From DAORHV01 sp964448405 (GTDB lineage: Bacteria > Patescibacteriota > Gracilibacteria > Peribacterales > Peribacteraceae), in contig CAYUVW010000012.1 of assembly GCA_964448405.1 (NCBI GenBank), positions 1 to 45,964 on the forward strand: DNA of 45,964 nucleotides, in the 5' to 3' direction. Positions 23,223 to 31,634 of this stretch are shown here, piece by piece. How positions within the stretch are numbered: the first letter of the stretch is position 1; each line of letters starts with the position of its first letter. Below the pieces are notes generated by a model. The model did no database searches and was not told the origin of the DNA. It was given only the letters and a program-made list of their open reading frames with translations. The position numbers and the translations under genes are program-made.

Positions 23223-23738
23223 ATGGGATTCTTCTTCAACTTCGGCAACAAGCAGACCTCACCCGCAAAGCAGTCTTCACAGACGCCTGCGCCAACTGCC
23301 CCTGCTTCTCAAGCTGCGGCACAAACATCGACCGCAACAAAACCTCCGGTTACCGTGCAGGTGCATTCCGAGCCGGTGAAGTCGGACCAGCCGCCGCATG
23401 CCGAGCAGAAGCCGCCCGAGATGTGGCGCTTCCTCTTATTGTTGTCGTCTACCGATGCCGCCAAAGTCGAGCAGTTCACAAAAGAAATGATCCGAAAAAT
23501 CACTTACGAGTGGCACGCCGTTCCGGGCGGGGACACGCGCATCAAGGGTCGCGTGGGAATGAACGCCGACGGCAAAAAGTTGCGCATTGAACTGAAGGGC
23601 TATCACGAAGATATCGAGAACTTGCTCAAGTGGGTGAAGATCGACCACTTCGGCGTTCATGCCACATACGTTGAAAAATACGTGATCGGCAGCATGCCGT
23701 ATTCGGGCTTGTTCCAGAAAAAGACGGGTTCCTGGTAG
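23223..23738 (+). CDS. Hypothetical protein with a degenerate acylphosphatase-like C-terminus
   Basis: 171 aa. Residues 12-66 are Pro/Ala/Thr/Gln-rich and should be disordered. Residues about 68-155 form a compact alpha/beta region. The part GRVGMNADGKKLRIELKGYH (109-128), followed by ENLLKWVKIDHFGVHATYVEKYVI, resembles the N-x-x-D-G strand, second helix and last strand of acylphosphatase (compare FVRNEPDGSVSLQAEGE in the gene just upstream). The Arg-bearing phosphate loop of that family is not seen, so catalysis is unlikely. The start is fixed by a promoter whose -10 lies 6 bases upstream. The relation to acylphosphatase is my inference from pattern, not from an alignment. It is convergent with the membrane glycosyltransferase-like gene. 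Confidence 0.6.
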   Translation: MGFFFNFGNKQTSPAKQSSQTPAPTAPASQAAAQTSTATKPPVTVQVHSEPVKSDQPPHAEQKPPEMWRFLLLLSSTDAAKVEQFTKEMIRKITYEWHAVPGGDTRIKGRVGMNADGKKLRIELKGYHEDIENLLKWVKIDHFGVHATYVEKYVIGSMPYSGLFQKKTGSW

Positions 23739-23745
23739 GCGCACA

Positions 23746-25068
23746 TTATTTGCGCGCAGTCTGGCTTCTCATCATTTCGGCGAGCAGCAACAACAGGATT
23801 CCGCTGACGAGCAGGAAGTAATTTAAGAACCCCTGCGTGCCCAACAGGAACATGGCGAACAACGAAACGCCTGCGGTTGCCAAATAGGCGTGCAGCGGCT
23901 CGGATTTTCGCAGCAACCATGTCAGCGTGAGCATTGTGCCGCCGCCGATGCACACGGTCATCCAGGTCTGCATGCGGAACCCGAATGTCAGTAACAGCGC
24001 GCTGAGCGACAGGCTGTCGTCACGCAGCGGAACGATCACGGCGGTCATGCTGCCCCACACCGCTCCCGCGTTCCAGAAGAGAAATGGTACCGCGGTCACG
24101 AGCGCGGACGCAGCCGAGAGCGCCAGAAATTTCCATCGACGCTCGAAGATCAGGAGCAACGGCGCGGTAATGACAAGGTACTGTTTCAGGCTGATCGTCA
24201 GTCCGTGGGCGACTGCCGTCAGCACGGCGTTGTTCCGGAGTCTGGCGAGTATCGTGAGCGCGAATCCCGCGATGATGAGAGGTTCGGTCCAACTTTGACC
24301 GATGAAGAGCAGTCCCTGCGGATGGAGCAACCACAGCAGCGGTATCAGCTCGCCGCCAGTGCCGGTCGCGCGCAGCATTCTGCGTAATACCCATAGGAAG
24401 AATATGTTGCAGAGTACATAGAAGAAGCGCACGTCACCGAAGAGCGCATATCCGACTACCGCGCCAGCCAGTGCCGACGGGGGATACGCGAAGCGTGTGC
24501 CGACTTCGTACGTCAGGTGTAGGTCCATGCCCTCATACGGATTGCTGACGCGGGTTGTGAACGGATTCTTCCCGGCGAACAAGTTGGCAGCCGATTCCTG
24601 CTGTACGGTGAAGACGTCGATGTGCGGGTCCGGCGCCGCAAACGGCAGCCAGCATTGTAATACCAGTGCGAAAGCAGCCGTTCCCAGCACCACGGCGTTG
24701 CGCAACCGAGCCGATGAGTGGGGTCGTGGTAGGTACACGCACGCCAGTGCGATGCCGCAGGCAATGAGTCCGATGTGCGTGACGGTGCCGAACCAGTAGG
24801 TGCCTCTGTAGGTCACCGGGAAATCCGTCAGACCCAACGCGATCACAAACAGGACGCCCATCAGCACCTCGGTGGAGCCCAGCGGTTTGCCTTGCTTACG
24901 GCGTGGCCAAACGCCAATGATCGTCATGCAAAACGCGGCAAATGCTAGCCCCAGCGACCAGAGCGAAAACGAGCCGCGGTGAATGGACAGCGCCGCAGCC
25001 AGCACCAAGTAGCCAAGCAGCACAGAGTGACTGCGGTAGCTGAACGGGGGAAATGCGGTTCCGGTCAC
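23746..25068 (-). CDS. Multi-span membrane protein, GT-C/GT87-like
   Basis: About 440 aa with around eleven hydrophobic spans. A conserved-looking external loop (DPHIDVFTVQQESAANLF, then GKNPF and RFAYPPSALAGAVVGYALFG) resembles GT-C glycosyltransferases of the GT87/DUF2029 type, which use polyprenyl-phosphate sugars at the membrane: an acidic residue before the first loop, then Y-P-P at the start of a span. The donor and acceptor are unknown. The frame is open to 25224, but the first 50 residues overlap the promoter and leader peptide of the divergent aromatic operon. I therefore favour the GTG at 25068, just before the first clear span (SVLLGYLVLAAALSI). It stops 8 bases from the convergent 171-aa gene. 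Confidence 0.7.
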   Translation of the reverse strand: MTGTAFPPFSYRSHSVLLGYLVLAAALSIHRGSFSLWSLGLAFAAFCMTIIGVWPRRKQGKPLGSTEVLMGVLFVIALGLTDFPVTYRGTYWFGTVTHIGLIACGIALACVYLPRPHSSARLRNAVVLGTAAFALVLQCWLPFAAPDPHIDVFTVQQESAANLFAGKNPFTTRVSNPYEGMDLHLTYEVGTRFAYPPSALAGAVVGYALFGDVRFFYVLCNIFFLWVLRRMLRATGTGGELIPLLWLLHPQGLLFIGQSWTEPLIIAGFALTILARLRNNAVLTAVAHGLTISLKQYLVITAPLLLIFERRWKFLALSAASALVTAVPFLFWNAGAVWGSMTAVIVPLRDDSLSLSALLLTFGFRMQTWMTVCIGGGTMLTLTWLLRKSEPLHAYLATAGVSLFAMFLLGTQGFLNYFLLVSGILLLLLAEMMRSQTARK

Positions 25069-25124
25069 AGCGTGCAGTGTAGGAGAAAACGCCGTTACCG
25101 GCGGCCAGGAATGCCCCCTTTTCC

Positions 25125-25152
25125 TTGACAACACGAGGCGTGGGCATATCCT
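25125..25152 (+). promoter_or_regulatory. Promoter of the aromatic amino-acid operon leader
   Basis: TTGACA (25125-25130), 16 bases, TATCCT (25147-25152), then 7 bases to the ATG of the Phe leader peptide at 25160. The geometry is identical at 33537 and 35451. Confidence 0.75.
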
Positions 25153-25159
25153 GAGTACG

Positions 25160-25267
25160 ATGAAAAAAGCCAAGGCAATCGCCATCGCCATGCGCAAGGA
25201 CACCTGGATGGTGCCCGCATTCACTGTGGCCTTGTTTGCAGGCTTCTTTTATTTTTTCTTCGCGTAA
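25160..25267 (+). CDS. Phe-rich leader peptide of the aromatic operon (attenuator sensor)
   Basis: A 35-codon ORF starting MKKAKAIAIAMRK and ending GFFYFFFA-stop. Five of the last seven codons are Phe and one is Tyr. This is the pattern of pheL-type leader peptides, in which ribosome stalling on charged-tRNA-Phe shortage changes folding of the following RNA. The ORF begins 7 bases after a -10 box, so it is probably read from a leaderless mRNA. It ends 84 bases before the DAHP synthase start. The sequence could also be read as a tiny membrane peptide, but its position directly ahead of the complete Phe/Tyr operon, plus the RNA pairing that follows, favours an attenuator. Confidence 0.78.
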   Translation: MKKAKAIAIAMRKDTWMVPAFTVALFAGFFYFFFA

Positions 25268-25270
25268 ATC

Positions 25271-25339
25271 CCGCTCTCCTGGTAGCCGACGCTTCCCCGA
25301 GAGTGAGGAGGCGGAGTTTGCCCTGTACTCCTTTTCCTT
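25271..25339 (+). promoter_or_regulatory. Attenuator region of the aromatic operon
   Basis: CCGC-t-CTCC (25271-25279), directly after the leader stop codon, can pair with GGAGGCGG (25307-25314), 8 bp with one bulge. The alternative is GGAGT (25313-25317) with ACTCC (25327-25331) followed by TTTTCCTT, a short terminator-like hairpin. The two pairings share 25313-25314 and exclude each other. CGCTTCC (25290-25296) is another possible partner of GGAGGCG. The terminator stem is short, so folding needs a calculation. Confidence 0.55.
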
Positions 25340-25351
25340 CCCATCCTTCCC

Positions 25352-26371
25352 ATGCTTATCGTTCTGAAAGAGAAGAAGAACGCCGTCTTGCTCACGCACC
25401 TCCAAGAGTTGCTGAAGAAGAAGTACGGTTGCCCCTCGCACGTCATCGGCGAGAACGGCCGCGTACTCGCCGTCACCGGCGACACCACCGGAGTTGAAGT
25501 GGAGTTCATCGAGAGTATCGAAGGCGTGAAGGCCGTCGATCGTGTCGACCGTCCGTACAAACTTGCCAGCCGCGAAAAAAAGAACCGCACCGAAATCACG
25601 ATTTCCAAAGACTGCGTCATCGGTGCCGCCAACCAGGTGGTCATTATGGCCGGTCCGTGCTCCATTGATTCCGAAGGCGACTTGGACGAAGCCGCAGCCA
25701 TGGCTGCATCCAGAGGCGTGAAAATCCTGCGAGGCGGCGCCTACAAGCCACGTACCGGCCCGTACTCGTTCCAGGGTCATGGTGAACCGGCACTCAAAAT
25801 GCTCAAGAAGGCGGGTGAGAAGTACGGCATGGCGACCATCTCGGAAATCATGAACGCCGCCGACTTGCCCAAATTCGAAGCGTATTCCGACATTCTGCAG
25901 ATCGGCGCCCGCAACATGCAGAACTACGAACTGCTGAAAGCCGTGGGCAAATCCAAGTTGCCGGTCCTGCTGAAGCGCGGACTTGCCGCCAAGCTCGACG
26001 AGTGGTTGTTGGCCGCCGAGTACATTTTGGCCGGAGGAAACTCCAACGTCATGTTGTGCGAGCGCGGTATCCGCACCTTTGAAGACGAGGTTCGCTTTAC
26101 GCTGTGCCTGGGGTCCGTCCCGGCACTGCGCGAACTGACGCACTTGCCGATTATCATCGATCCGAGCCACGCCATGGGCAAAACCCGCTGGGTGAAAGAT
26201 GCCGCCTTGGGCGGCGTTGCCGTGGGTGGTGACGGCCTCATCATCGAGATTCACCCGCGCCCCGAAGAGAGCAGCTGCGACGCCTCGCAGCTCCTGGATG
26301 CCGAACACTGGAACGATTGTATGGACGGGGTGACTGCGGTTGCTTCGGCAATCGGCAAGAGAGTGGTCTAA
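25352..26371 (+). CDS. aroF: 3-deoxy-7-phosphoheptulonate (DAHP) synthase, type I-beta with regulatory domain
   Basis: Condenses PEP and erythrose-4-phosphate to DAHP, the first step of the shikimate pathway. 339 aa. An N-terminal ferredoxin/ACT-like domain (about 1-68, MLIVLKEKKN... to VDRVDRPYKLASRE) precedes the TIM barrel, the layout of the Thermotoga maritima enzyme, where this domain mediates feedback inhibition. Barrel motifs: AGPCSID, LRGGAYKPRTGPYSFQG, QIGARNMQN, LLKRG, LCERGIRTFE, IIDPSHAMG and IEIHPRPE, which supply the PEP site and metal ligands (Cys of GPCS, His of DPSH, Glu of EIHP). It is the first structural gene after the Phe leader attenuator, with aroB following 11 bases later. 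The gene symbol is generic; aroG or aroH would be equally apt. Confidence 0.96.
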   Translation: MLIVLKEKKNAVLLTHLQELLKKKYGCPSHVIGENGRVLAVTGDTTGVEVEFIESIEGVKAVDRVDRPYKLASREKKNRTEITISKDCVIGAANQVVIMAGPCSIDSEGDLDEAAAMAASRGVKILRGGAYKPRTGPYSFQGHGEPALKMLKKAGEKYGMATISEIMNAADLPKFEAYSDILQIGARNMQNYELLKAVGKSKLPVLLKRGLAAKLDEWLLAAEYILAGGNSNVMLCERGIRTFEDEVRFTLCLGSVPALRELTHLPIIIDPSHAMGKTRWVKDAALGGVAVGGDGLIIEIHPRPEESSCDASQLLDAEHWNDCMDGVTAVASAIGKRVV

Positions 26372-26382
26372 ACTGGAATCCT

Positions 26383-27423
26383 ATGCGTACCGTCAACCTT
26401 CTGCCACCGGCCGTACCGCGTCTCGCAACGCGCATCTTGATTGGTTCCGGAATCCGGCACCAAATGCAGGATGCCATCGGGCTGCTGCACCCCGATTGCA
26501 TCGTGGTGCTTTACGACAAAGGCGTGGCTCACATCGCAAAAGAAGTACAGGCGGGCTTGCGCGACAGCATCGGCATTGCGGTGGAGAGCGGCGACGCCTC
26601 CAAGTCGCTGAAAGAAGTCGAGCGCATCACCACGCTCATGCTCGAAGCCGGTTGCACGAGGCAGACCGTGGTGGTGAACGTCGGCGGCGGCATGATCACC
26701 GATCTTGGCGGCCTGATTGCCGGCGTGTTCATGCGCGGTGTGTCGTGTATCCATGTACCCACCAGCATGCTTGCCATGGTCGATGCCAGTATCGGCGGCA
26801 AGAACGGCGTGAACTTAGGTTCCACGAAGAACATCATCGGTGTCATTGCGCATCCGTCGGCAGTCGCAATCGATGTCGAATTACTCAAGGATCTGCCCGA
26901 AGCGGTGCTGGCCGAAGGTCTGGTGGAAGTGGTGAAAATCGCCGCCATCGCCGATGAAGAATTTTTCGCATGGCTCGAAAAGAACATTGCCAAGGTACTG
27001 GCCAAAGATTTGGCCGCCTGCGAAGAGTGCATTGCCAAAGCCGTCGGATTGAAAGCGCGCATCGTGGAGCAAGATGAGCGCGATGACCAGGTGCGCCTGA
27101 ACCTGAATTTCGGACACACGGTCGGTCATGCGGTGGAGGCCTATGCCAAGTTCACCATGTCGCATGGCAAGGCCGTAAGCATCGGCATGATGGCCGAACT
27201 GCGCATGACCAAAATGCGCGGTATCGGTCGGATTGAGCAACTGCTGAAAGACATCGCTATGCCGACGGAGTTACCCGATTTCCCGCCCGATGCGCTCTGG
27301 GAACTGATGCGTCGTGACAAAAAGAACGTTGCCGGAAGCGTCCGTGTTGCAGTGCCGCAAACACTCGGTTCAGCGGAAGTTCGCACCATACAACGCTCAG
27401 ACTTCGATACACTCTTCCTATGA
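26383..27423 (+). CDS. aroB: 3-dehydroquinate synthase
   Basis: NAD- and Zn-dependent conversion of DAHP to 3-dehydroquinate. 346 aa from ATG 26383. NAD-binding loop GGGMITDLGG (101-110), HVPTSMLAMVDASIGGKNGVN (124-144), and likely zinc ligands E182 (EVVKIAAIAD), H245 (LNFGHTVGH) and H261 (MSHGKAVSIGM). A TAAACT sequence ends 8 bases before the start and could be a weak internal -10, without a -35. The stop overlaps the start of aroA-aroK by 4 bases (ATGA), so translation is probably coupled. It is the first of three genes that reproduce the AROM domain order. Confidence 0.97.
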   Translation: MRTVNLLPPAVPRLATRILIGSGIRHQMQDAIGLLHPDCIVVLYDKGVAHIAKEVQAGLRDSIGIAVESGDASKSLKEVERITTLMLEAGCTRQTVVVNVGGGMITDLGGLIAGVFMRGVSCIHVPTSMLAMVDASIGGKNGVNLGSTKNIIGVIAHPSAVAIDVELLKDLPEAVLAEGLVEVVKIAAIADEEFFAWLEKNIAKVLAKDLAACEECIAKAVGLKARIVEQDERDDQVRLNLNFGHTVGHAVEAYAKFTMSHGKAVSIGMMAELRMTKMRGIGRIEQLLKDIAMPTELPDFPPDALWELMRRDKKNVAGSVRVAVPQTLGSAEVRTIQRSDFDTLFL

Positions 27424-29255
27424 ACGACACCCCCCTTGCCGTCGCCCCGCTGCAGCTGCCGTTCAACGTGCAGCTCACGTTGCCGGGTTCCAAGTCGCAC
27501 GCCAACCGCGCGATTGTCGCCGCATGCTTGTCCGACGGCACGACTGTCATCCATAACGCCACGCCATGCGACGACGTACGCGTCATGGTCGAGAATTTAC
27601 AGGTGCTGGGGTTCGATATCTCTTGGACGGACAAAGACGCCGGAGACCTGCGCATCGTCGGTGGTATCCCGAACAAGCAGGATGCGTGGGGCGAGCTGTT
27701 CTGCGAGAACGCCGGAACCACGTTGCGTTTTTTGTGTTCGGTCGCCGCATTGGTTCCCGGACAGTGGACCGTTACCGGCAACGAGCACATGTGTCGTCGC
27801 CCGATCGGGGATTTGGTCGCCGCATTGCGCGAACTCGGCGCCGAAATTTCGGATGTGGGCGGCAAGCCTCCGGTCACCATTACCGGCGGCACGTTGCGCG
27901 GCGGGACCGTGAAGGTCGACGCTTCCAAGAGCAGTCAGTTCTTGTCTTCCTTATTACTCATTGCGCCGTGTCTGCCCAAAGGCCTGAACGTCTCGGTGGT
28001 ATCGACGCTGGCATCGCCCGGGTACGTGGAACTCACTACGCGCGTCATGCGCGACTTTGGCGTGACTGCGGAGAACAAAGATGGAACGTTCATCGTGAAG
28101 CACGGCGCGTACGCAGCCGTTCCGTCGTACGCCATAGAGGGCGACTGGAGTGCGGCGGGCGTGTGGTTGGTCTTGAAGAAAATCAGCGGCGGACGCGTGG
28201 TCTTCACCAATCTGCACGACGATTCTTCGCAATCCGACCGCGTGCTTCCCAAGGCATTGGAGGCGCTCATGCGCCCAGGAAATGTCACCGTCGATTGCAC
28301 GGATTTTCCGGACCAGGTCATGAACCTGGCGCTGTTCGGCGCATTCCGTACCGGCAGCCTGCAGATTATCGGCGCGAAAAACCTGCGCTTTAAAGAGTGC
28401 GACCGCTTGGCGGTCATTACCACCGAACTGACGAAGGCCGGTATTTCCATCCGTCAACATGACGACGGCGTCACGGTGCAGGGTATGGGCGAGAAGCGTC
28501 ACCTGTCGCATACCCCGGTGATTCTCGATCCGCACGATGATCACCGCATGGCCATGGTGTTCGCAGCACTGGGTTTGATCCGCGGCGGTGTGTCCATCGT
28601 GAATCCCGAGTGCGTGGCCAAAAGCTACCCGAACTTCTTTACGCATTTGGAGCTCGTTTCGAAATCCCATAAACCCATTGCCATCGTCGGTATGCGCGGC
28701 AGCGGCAAGACCAACTTGGCCAAGCGTCTGTCCAAAGTGTTGCATCTGCCGCAGATCGATACCGACCAAGTCATAGAAGAGCGCATCGGCACGCTGGATG
28801 TGTACGTTGAGCAGAACGGTTGGCCCGCATTCCGCGAAATCGAAGAAGAGGTTGTCGCGCAGTCGCTGCTTCCCGGCCACATCATTTCGCTCGGCGGAGG
28901 CGCCTGCGAATCGGCCGCAACACGCGCATTGCTCAAAGAGCATGCTGTCGTTCTGTGGCTGCACGCCACGGTGGAGTCCACCGTCGAGCGCCTGAAAAAC
29001 GTCAAACGCAAGCGCCCAAGCCTTACACCCGACCTATCCTTGGAACAGGAAGTCGAAACCGTGCTCAAGCGCCGCGACCCGCAGTACAAGGAAGTGGCCA
29101 CGATCGAACTGTCGCACCGCGTGCCGTTCCCGGCTCAGGTGCCGCGCGTACTTGGTCGCTTGAAGCGTTTGCCCACGTCGTACGATCTGCACGGCGCCAA
29201 GTTCATTTCGGCTGCCGAGCAGCATGCACCTCCGCCGCGCCGTCGCCGAAAATAA
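27420..29255 (+). CDS. aroA-aroK: EPSP synthase - shikimate kinase fusion
   Basis: Bifunctional protein, 611 aa. The N-terminal EPSP synthase (about 1-413) joins PEP to shikimate-3-phosphate: LPGSKSHANRA (21-31), ENAGTTLRFL (96-105), KSSQF (170-174), DFPDQ (295-299), KECDRL (325-330) and DPHDDHRMAM (370-379). The C-terminal shikimate kinase (about 416-585) phosphorylates shikimate: Walker A GMRGSGKT (424-431), DTDQVIEERIG, FREIEEEVV and LGGGACES. A basic tail (PPPRRRRK) ends the protein. EPSP synthase followed by shikimate kinase is the order inside eukaryotic AROM. Most bacteria have separate enzymes. The gene overlaps aroB by 4 bases and is followed 1 base later by aroD-aroE. Confidence 0.97.
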   Translation: MNDTPLAVAPLQLPFNVQLTLPGSKSHANRAIVAACLSDGTTVIHNATPCDDVRVMVENLQVLGFDISWTDKDAGDLRIVGGIPNKQDAWGELFCENAGTTLRFLCSVAALVPGQWTVTGNEHMCRRPIGDLVAALRELGAEISDVGGKPPVTITGGTLRGGTVKVDASKSSQFLSSLLLIAPCLPKGLNVSVVSTLASPGYVELTTRVMRDFGVTAENKDGTFIVKHGAYAAVPSYAIEGDWSAAGVWLVLKKISGGRVVFTNLHDDSSQSDRVLPKALEALMRPGNVTVDCTDFPDQVMNLALFGAFRTGSLQIIGAKNLRFKECDRLAVITTELTKAGISIRQHDDGVTVQGMGEKRHLSHTPVILDPHDDHRMAMVFAALGLIRGGVSIVNPECVAKSYPNFFTHLELVSKSHKPIAIVGMRGSGKTNLAKRLSKVLHLPQIDTDQVIEERIGTLDVYVEQNGWPAFREIEEEVVAQSLLPGHIISLGGGACESAATRALLKEHAVVLWLHATVESTVERLKNVKRKRPSLTPDLSLEQEVETVLKRRDPQYKEVATIELSHRVPFPAQVPRVLGRLKRLPTSYDLHGAKFISAAEQHAPPPRRRRK

Positions 29256-29256
29256 C

Positions 29257-30627
29257 ATGTTTGTCATCACCGCCACCGCATTGGCCCTCGACGATCCGAA
29301 CGCGTTCGCCCGCAAGGCCGAACTGGCGGGTGCGGATATGCTGGAAGTGCGCGGGGATCTGACGCCTGCATTGCGTTTTGCCAATCCGCCGTTGCCGGTG
29401 TTGCTCGCGCTGCGCGGTGCCGACCCGTCGCTCATCGACAAGATGAAGCCCACGTATGTGGACCTGGAACTGCACGAAGCCGAGCTGCCGTTGCCGACCG
29501 GCGCCAAGCTGATACTGAGCTACCATAATTACGACGAAACGCCGTCGCTGCCGCAGTTGCGTACGATTTTGAAAAATCTCCTGGATCGCAAGCCGGAGAT
29601 CGTGAAGATCGCCACGCTCGCACGGAGCTACGCCGACATTCTTACGCTGGAGCGCTTGCGAGAAAGCATGCCGGAAGGCCAGGCGCATGTTGTGTTGGCG
29701 ATGGGGGATTTGGCCCGCGTTCAGCGCCTGACATCGCCGCTGAAGAATGCACTCACGTACACGTTTATCGACAACGGCGAAGAAGCGGCTCCGGGGCAAT
29801 TGTCCATGAAGACGTACAAGGAGTTCTCGCGCTGCAAGAATCCAGCCGTCTACGGTCTGCTCGGCGGACCATCCATAGGCGGCAGCCTGAGTCCCACCAT
29901 CCACAATCTGCTCTTCGATGCCCATGGCATCGATGCGCTCTACACCGTCTTTCCCACCACCGACTTGGCCGATGCGGTGCGGAATCTGCCGCACATCGGC
30001 GTGCGCGGATTTTCGGTCACGACTCCATGGAAGCGCGACATCATCAAATATGCCGATGAACTGGACGAACTGGCCGCCGAGATCCAGTCGGTGAACACGC
30101 TGGTGCTGGAGGGCGCCAAGTGGAAGGGCTACAACACCGATGTCGCCGGCATTTTGGAGGGCTACCCGTTCATCGCCAAAGCCAAGTCCATCGCCATTGC
30201 CGGAACCGGCGGCGTGGTGCCGGCACTCATCTATGCCGCAAGAACATCCGGCGTGAAGTCCATTACCGTCTACGGCCGCAACGAAGCTATGCGCAAGGAG
30301 CTTGGCGACTACTTCCTGGTCGACACCGCGCCGCTCGATGCGCTCGGCAGGACCATTCACGACGTGGTGTTTTGGGCCATTCCCGATGATCCTGCCATTG
30401 CATTGCCGCCTGTCGGCGAACGTCATTCATATGCGGTGGATTTGCGGTACGCCGAATCCACGCCGTTCCTCACGCTGGCAGAGGAATTGGGGTACGACTC
30501 CGTGAACGGTTTGCCCATGCTGCTGCACCAAGCCTTCGCGCAGTTCAAATTGTTCACCGGCGTTTCCACCGACGACAATCTCTTCCTTTCGCTGTTTCAT
30601 TCCCTCAAGAAACATGGCAAGCAATAG
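29257..30627 (+). CDS. aroD-aroE: Type I dehydroquinate dehydratase - shikimate dehydrogenase fusion
   Basis: Bifunctional, 456 aa from ATG 29257. The type I dehydratase domain (about 1-193) dehydrates 3-dehydroquinate through a Schiff base: EVRGD (30-34), ILSYHNYDETP with H90, and IVKIATLA with K117 as the Schiff-base lysine. The dehydrogenase domain (about 196-456) reduces dehydroshikimate with NADPH: GGPSIGGSLSPTIHN (203-217), FSVTTPWKRD with K259, GYNTDVAGI with D295, nucleotide loop IAGTGGVVPAL and GLPMLLHQAFAQF. The same fusion exists in plants and as the last two domains of fungal AROM. It begins 1 base after aroA-aroK and overlaps aroC by 14 bases. Confidence 0.97.
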   Translation: MFVITATALALDDPNAFARKAELAGADMLEVRGDLTPALRFANPPLPVLLALRGADPSLIDKMKPTYVDLELHEAELPLPTGAKLILSYHNYDETPSLPQLRTILKNLLDRKPEIVKIATLARSYADILTLERLRESMPEGQAHVVLAMGDLARVQRLTSPLKNALTYTFIDNGEEAAPGQLSMKTYKEFSRCKNPAVYGLLGGPSIGGSLSPTIHNLLFDAHGIDALYTVFPTTDLADAVRNLPHIGVRGFSVTTPWKRDIIKYADELDELAAEIQSVNTLVLEGAKWKGYNTDVAGILEGYPFIAKAKSIAIAGTGGVVPALIYAARTSGVKSITVYGRNEAMRKELGDYFLVDTAPLDALGRTIHDVVFWAIPDDPAIALPPVGERHSYAVDLRYAESTPFLTLAEELGYDSVNGLPMLLHQAFAQFKLFTGVSTDDNLFLSLFHSLKKHGKQ

Positions 30628-31606
30628 CTTCGGCACCCTCTTTTGCATCACCACGTTCGGCGAATCCCACGGCCCCGCGCTCGGTGTGGTCATCGACGGC
30701 TGCCCGGCTGGTATTCCATTGCAAGAAGCCGATTTTTTGCCCGACTTGGCGCGCCGTCGTCCGGGGCAGAGCGCCGTCACCACCGCGCGTAGCGAAGAAG
30801 ACGCACCCATCCTGTTGTCCGGCGTGTTCGAAGGGAAAACCACCGGCATGCCGATTTGCGTGATCGTGCAAAACAAGGCCCAGCGGTCCGAGGACTATGC
30901 CAAATTGAAAGCAGTGTTCCGCCCCGGTCATGCCGATGAAACGTTCCAGGAGAAATTCGGTCACCGCGATCATCGCGGCGGCGGACGCCAGTCCGGACGC
31001 GAGACCGTCGCCCGTGTCATCGCCGGCGTGGTTGCCCGCAAAGTGCTGCCGAAATCCATGAAGATCATCGGTCATACCAAGCAAGTCGGCCCGCACGAAG
31101 CGAAGGTCTTCAAGCCCGACACCATCGAGGACAACCCCATGCGCTGTGCAGACCCGGCGGTGGCCAAGAAAATGGAGGCCTACGTACTCACGCTGAAGTC
31201 CGAGTACAACTCGTCGGGCGGTCTCATCGAGATCCGCGTCATTAAACCGCCGAAGAGCCTGGGCGACCCGGTGTTCGCCAAACTGAAGGCGCGCTTGGCC
31301 GATGCGGTCATGAGCATCGGTGCTGTCACCGGTTTCTCGTACGGTGCCGGATTCAAGACCGCAGAAATGAAGGGCATGGACTACATCGCCGACAAGAAAG
31401 TCTTCGGTGGCATTCTGGGCGGTATTTCCACCGGCGACGATTTGGTGATGACCGTCAGCGTGAAGCCGTCGACATCGGTCGGCGAAATCGCCAAGAAGGG
31501 TCGTCATGACCCGTGCATCGTCCCGCGCGTCATTCCCGTCGTGGAAGCCATGGTGTCGCTCGTGCTTGCCGATTGCTACCTGCTGCAGCAGGCGTACCGA
31601 GCCTGA
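30614..31606 (+). CDS. aroC: Chorismate synthase
   Basis: FMN-dependent 1,4-elimination of EPSP to chorismate, the last step of the shared aromatic route. 330 aa, slightly short of the usual 350-390. The N-terminal GTLFCITTFGESHGPALGVV is the standard AroC start with its catalytic His; FRPGHADETF, GGGRQSGRETVARV and the C-terminal GRHDPCIVPRVIPVVEAM follow. It starts inside the last codons of aroD-aroE, so translation is likely coupled. It needs reduced FMN, and riboflavin genes lie 6 kb downstream; that proximity may be coincidence. Confidence 0.97.
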   Translation: MASNSFGTLFCITTFGESHGPALGVVIDGCPAGIPLQEADFLPDLARRRPGQSAVTTARSEEDAPILLSGVFEGKTTGMPICVIVQNKAQRSEDYAKLKAVFRPGHADETFQEKFGHRDHRGGGRQSGRETVARVIAGVVARKVLPKSMKIIGHTKQVGPHEAKVFKPDTIEDNPMRCADPAVAKKMEAYVLTLKSEYNSSGGLIEIRVIKPPKSLGDPVFAKLKARLADAVMSIGAVTGFSYGAGFKTAEMKGMDYIADKKVFGGILGGISTGDDLVMTVSVKPSTSVGEIAKKGRHDPCIVPRVIPVVEAMVSLVLADCYLLQQAYRA

Positions 31607-31634
31607 TGTTTCTTCGCTTTTCCCCACTGTTCTT

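Noticed and set aside
25068..25224. N-terminal extension of the GT-C-like protein
   Set aside because: It overlaps, on the other strand, the promoter and Phe leader of the aromatic operon, and the hydrophobic spans begin later.
24896..26308. 470-codon open frame on the minus strand opposite DAHP synthase
   Set aside because: Antisense to conserved motifs and across the Phe leader; its product matches nothing.
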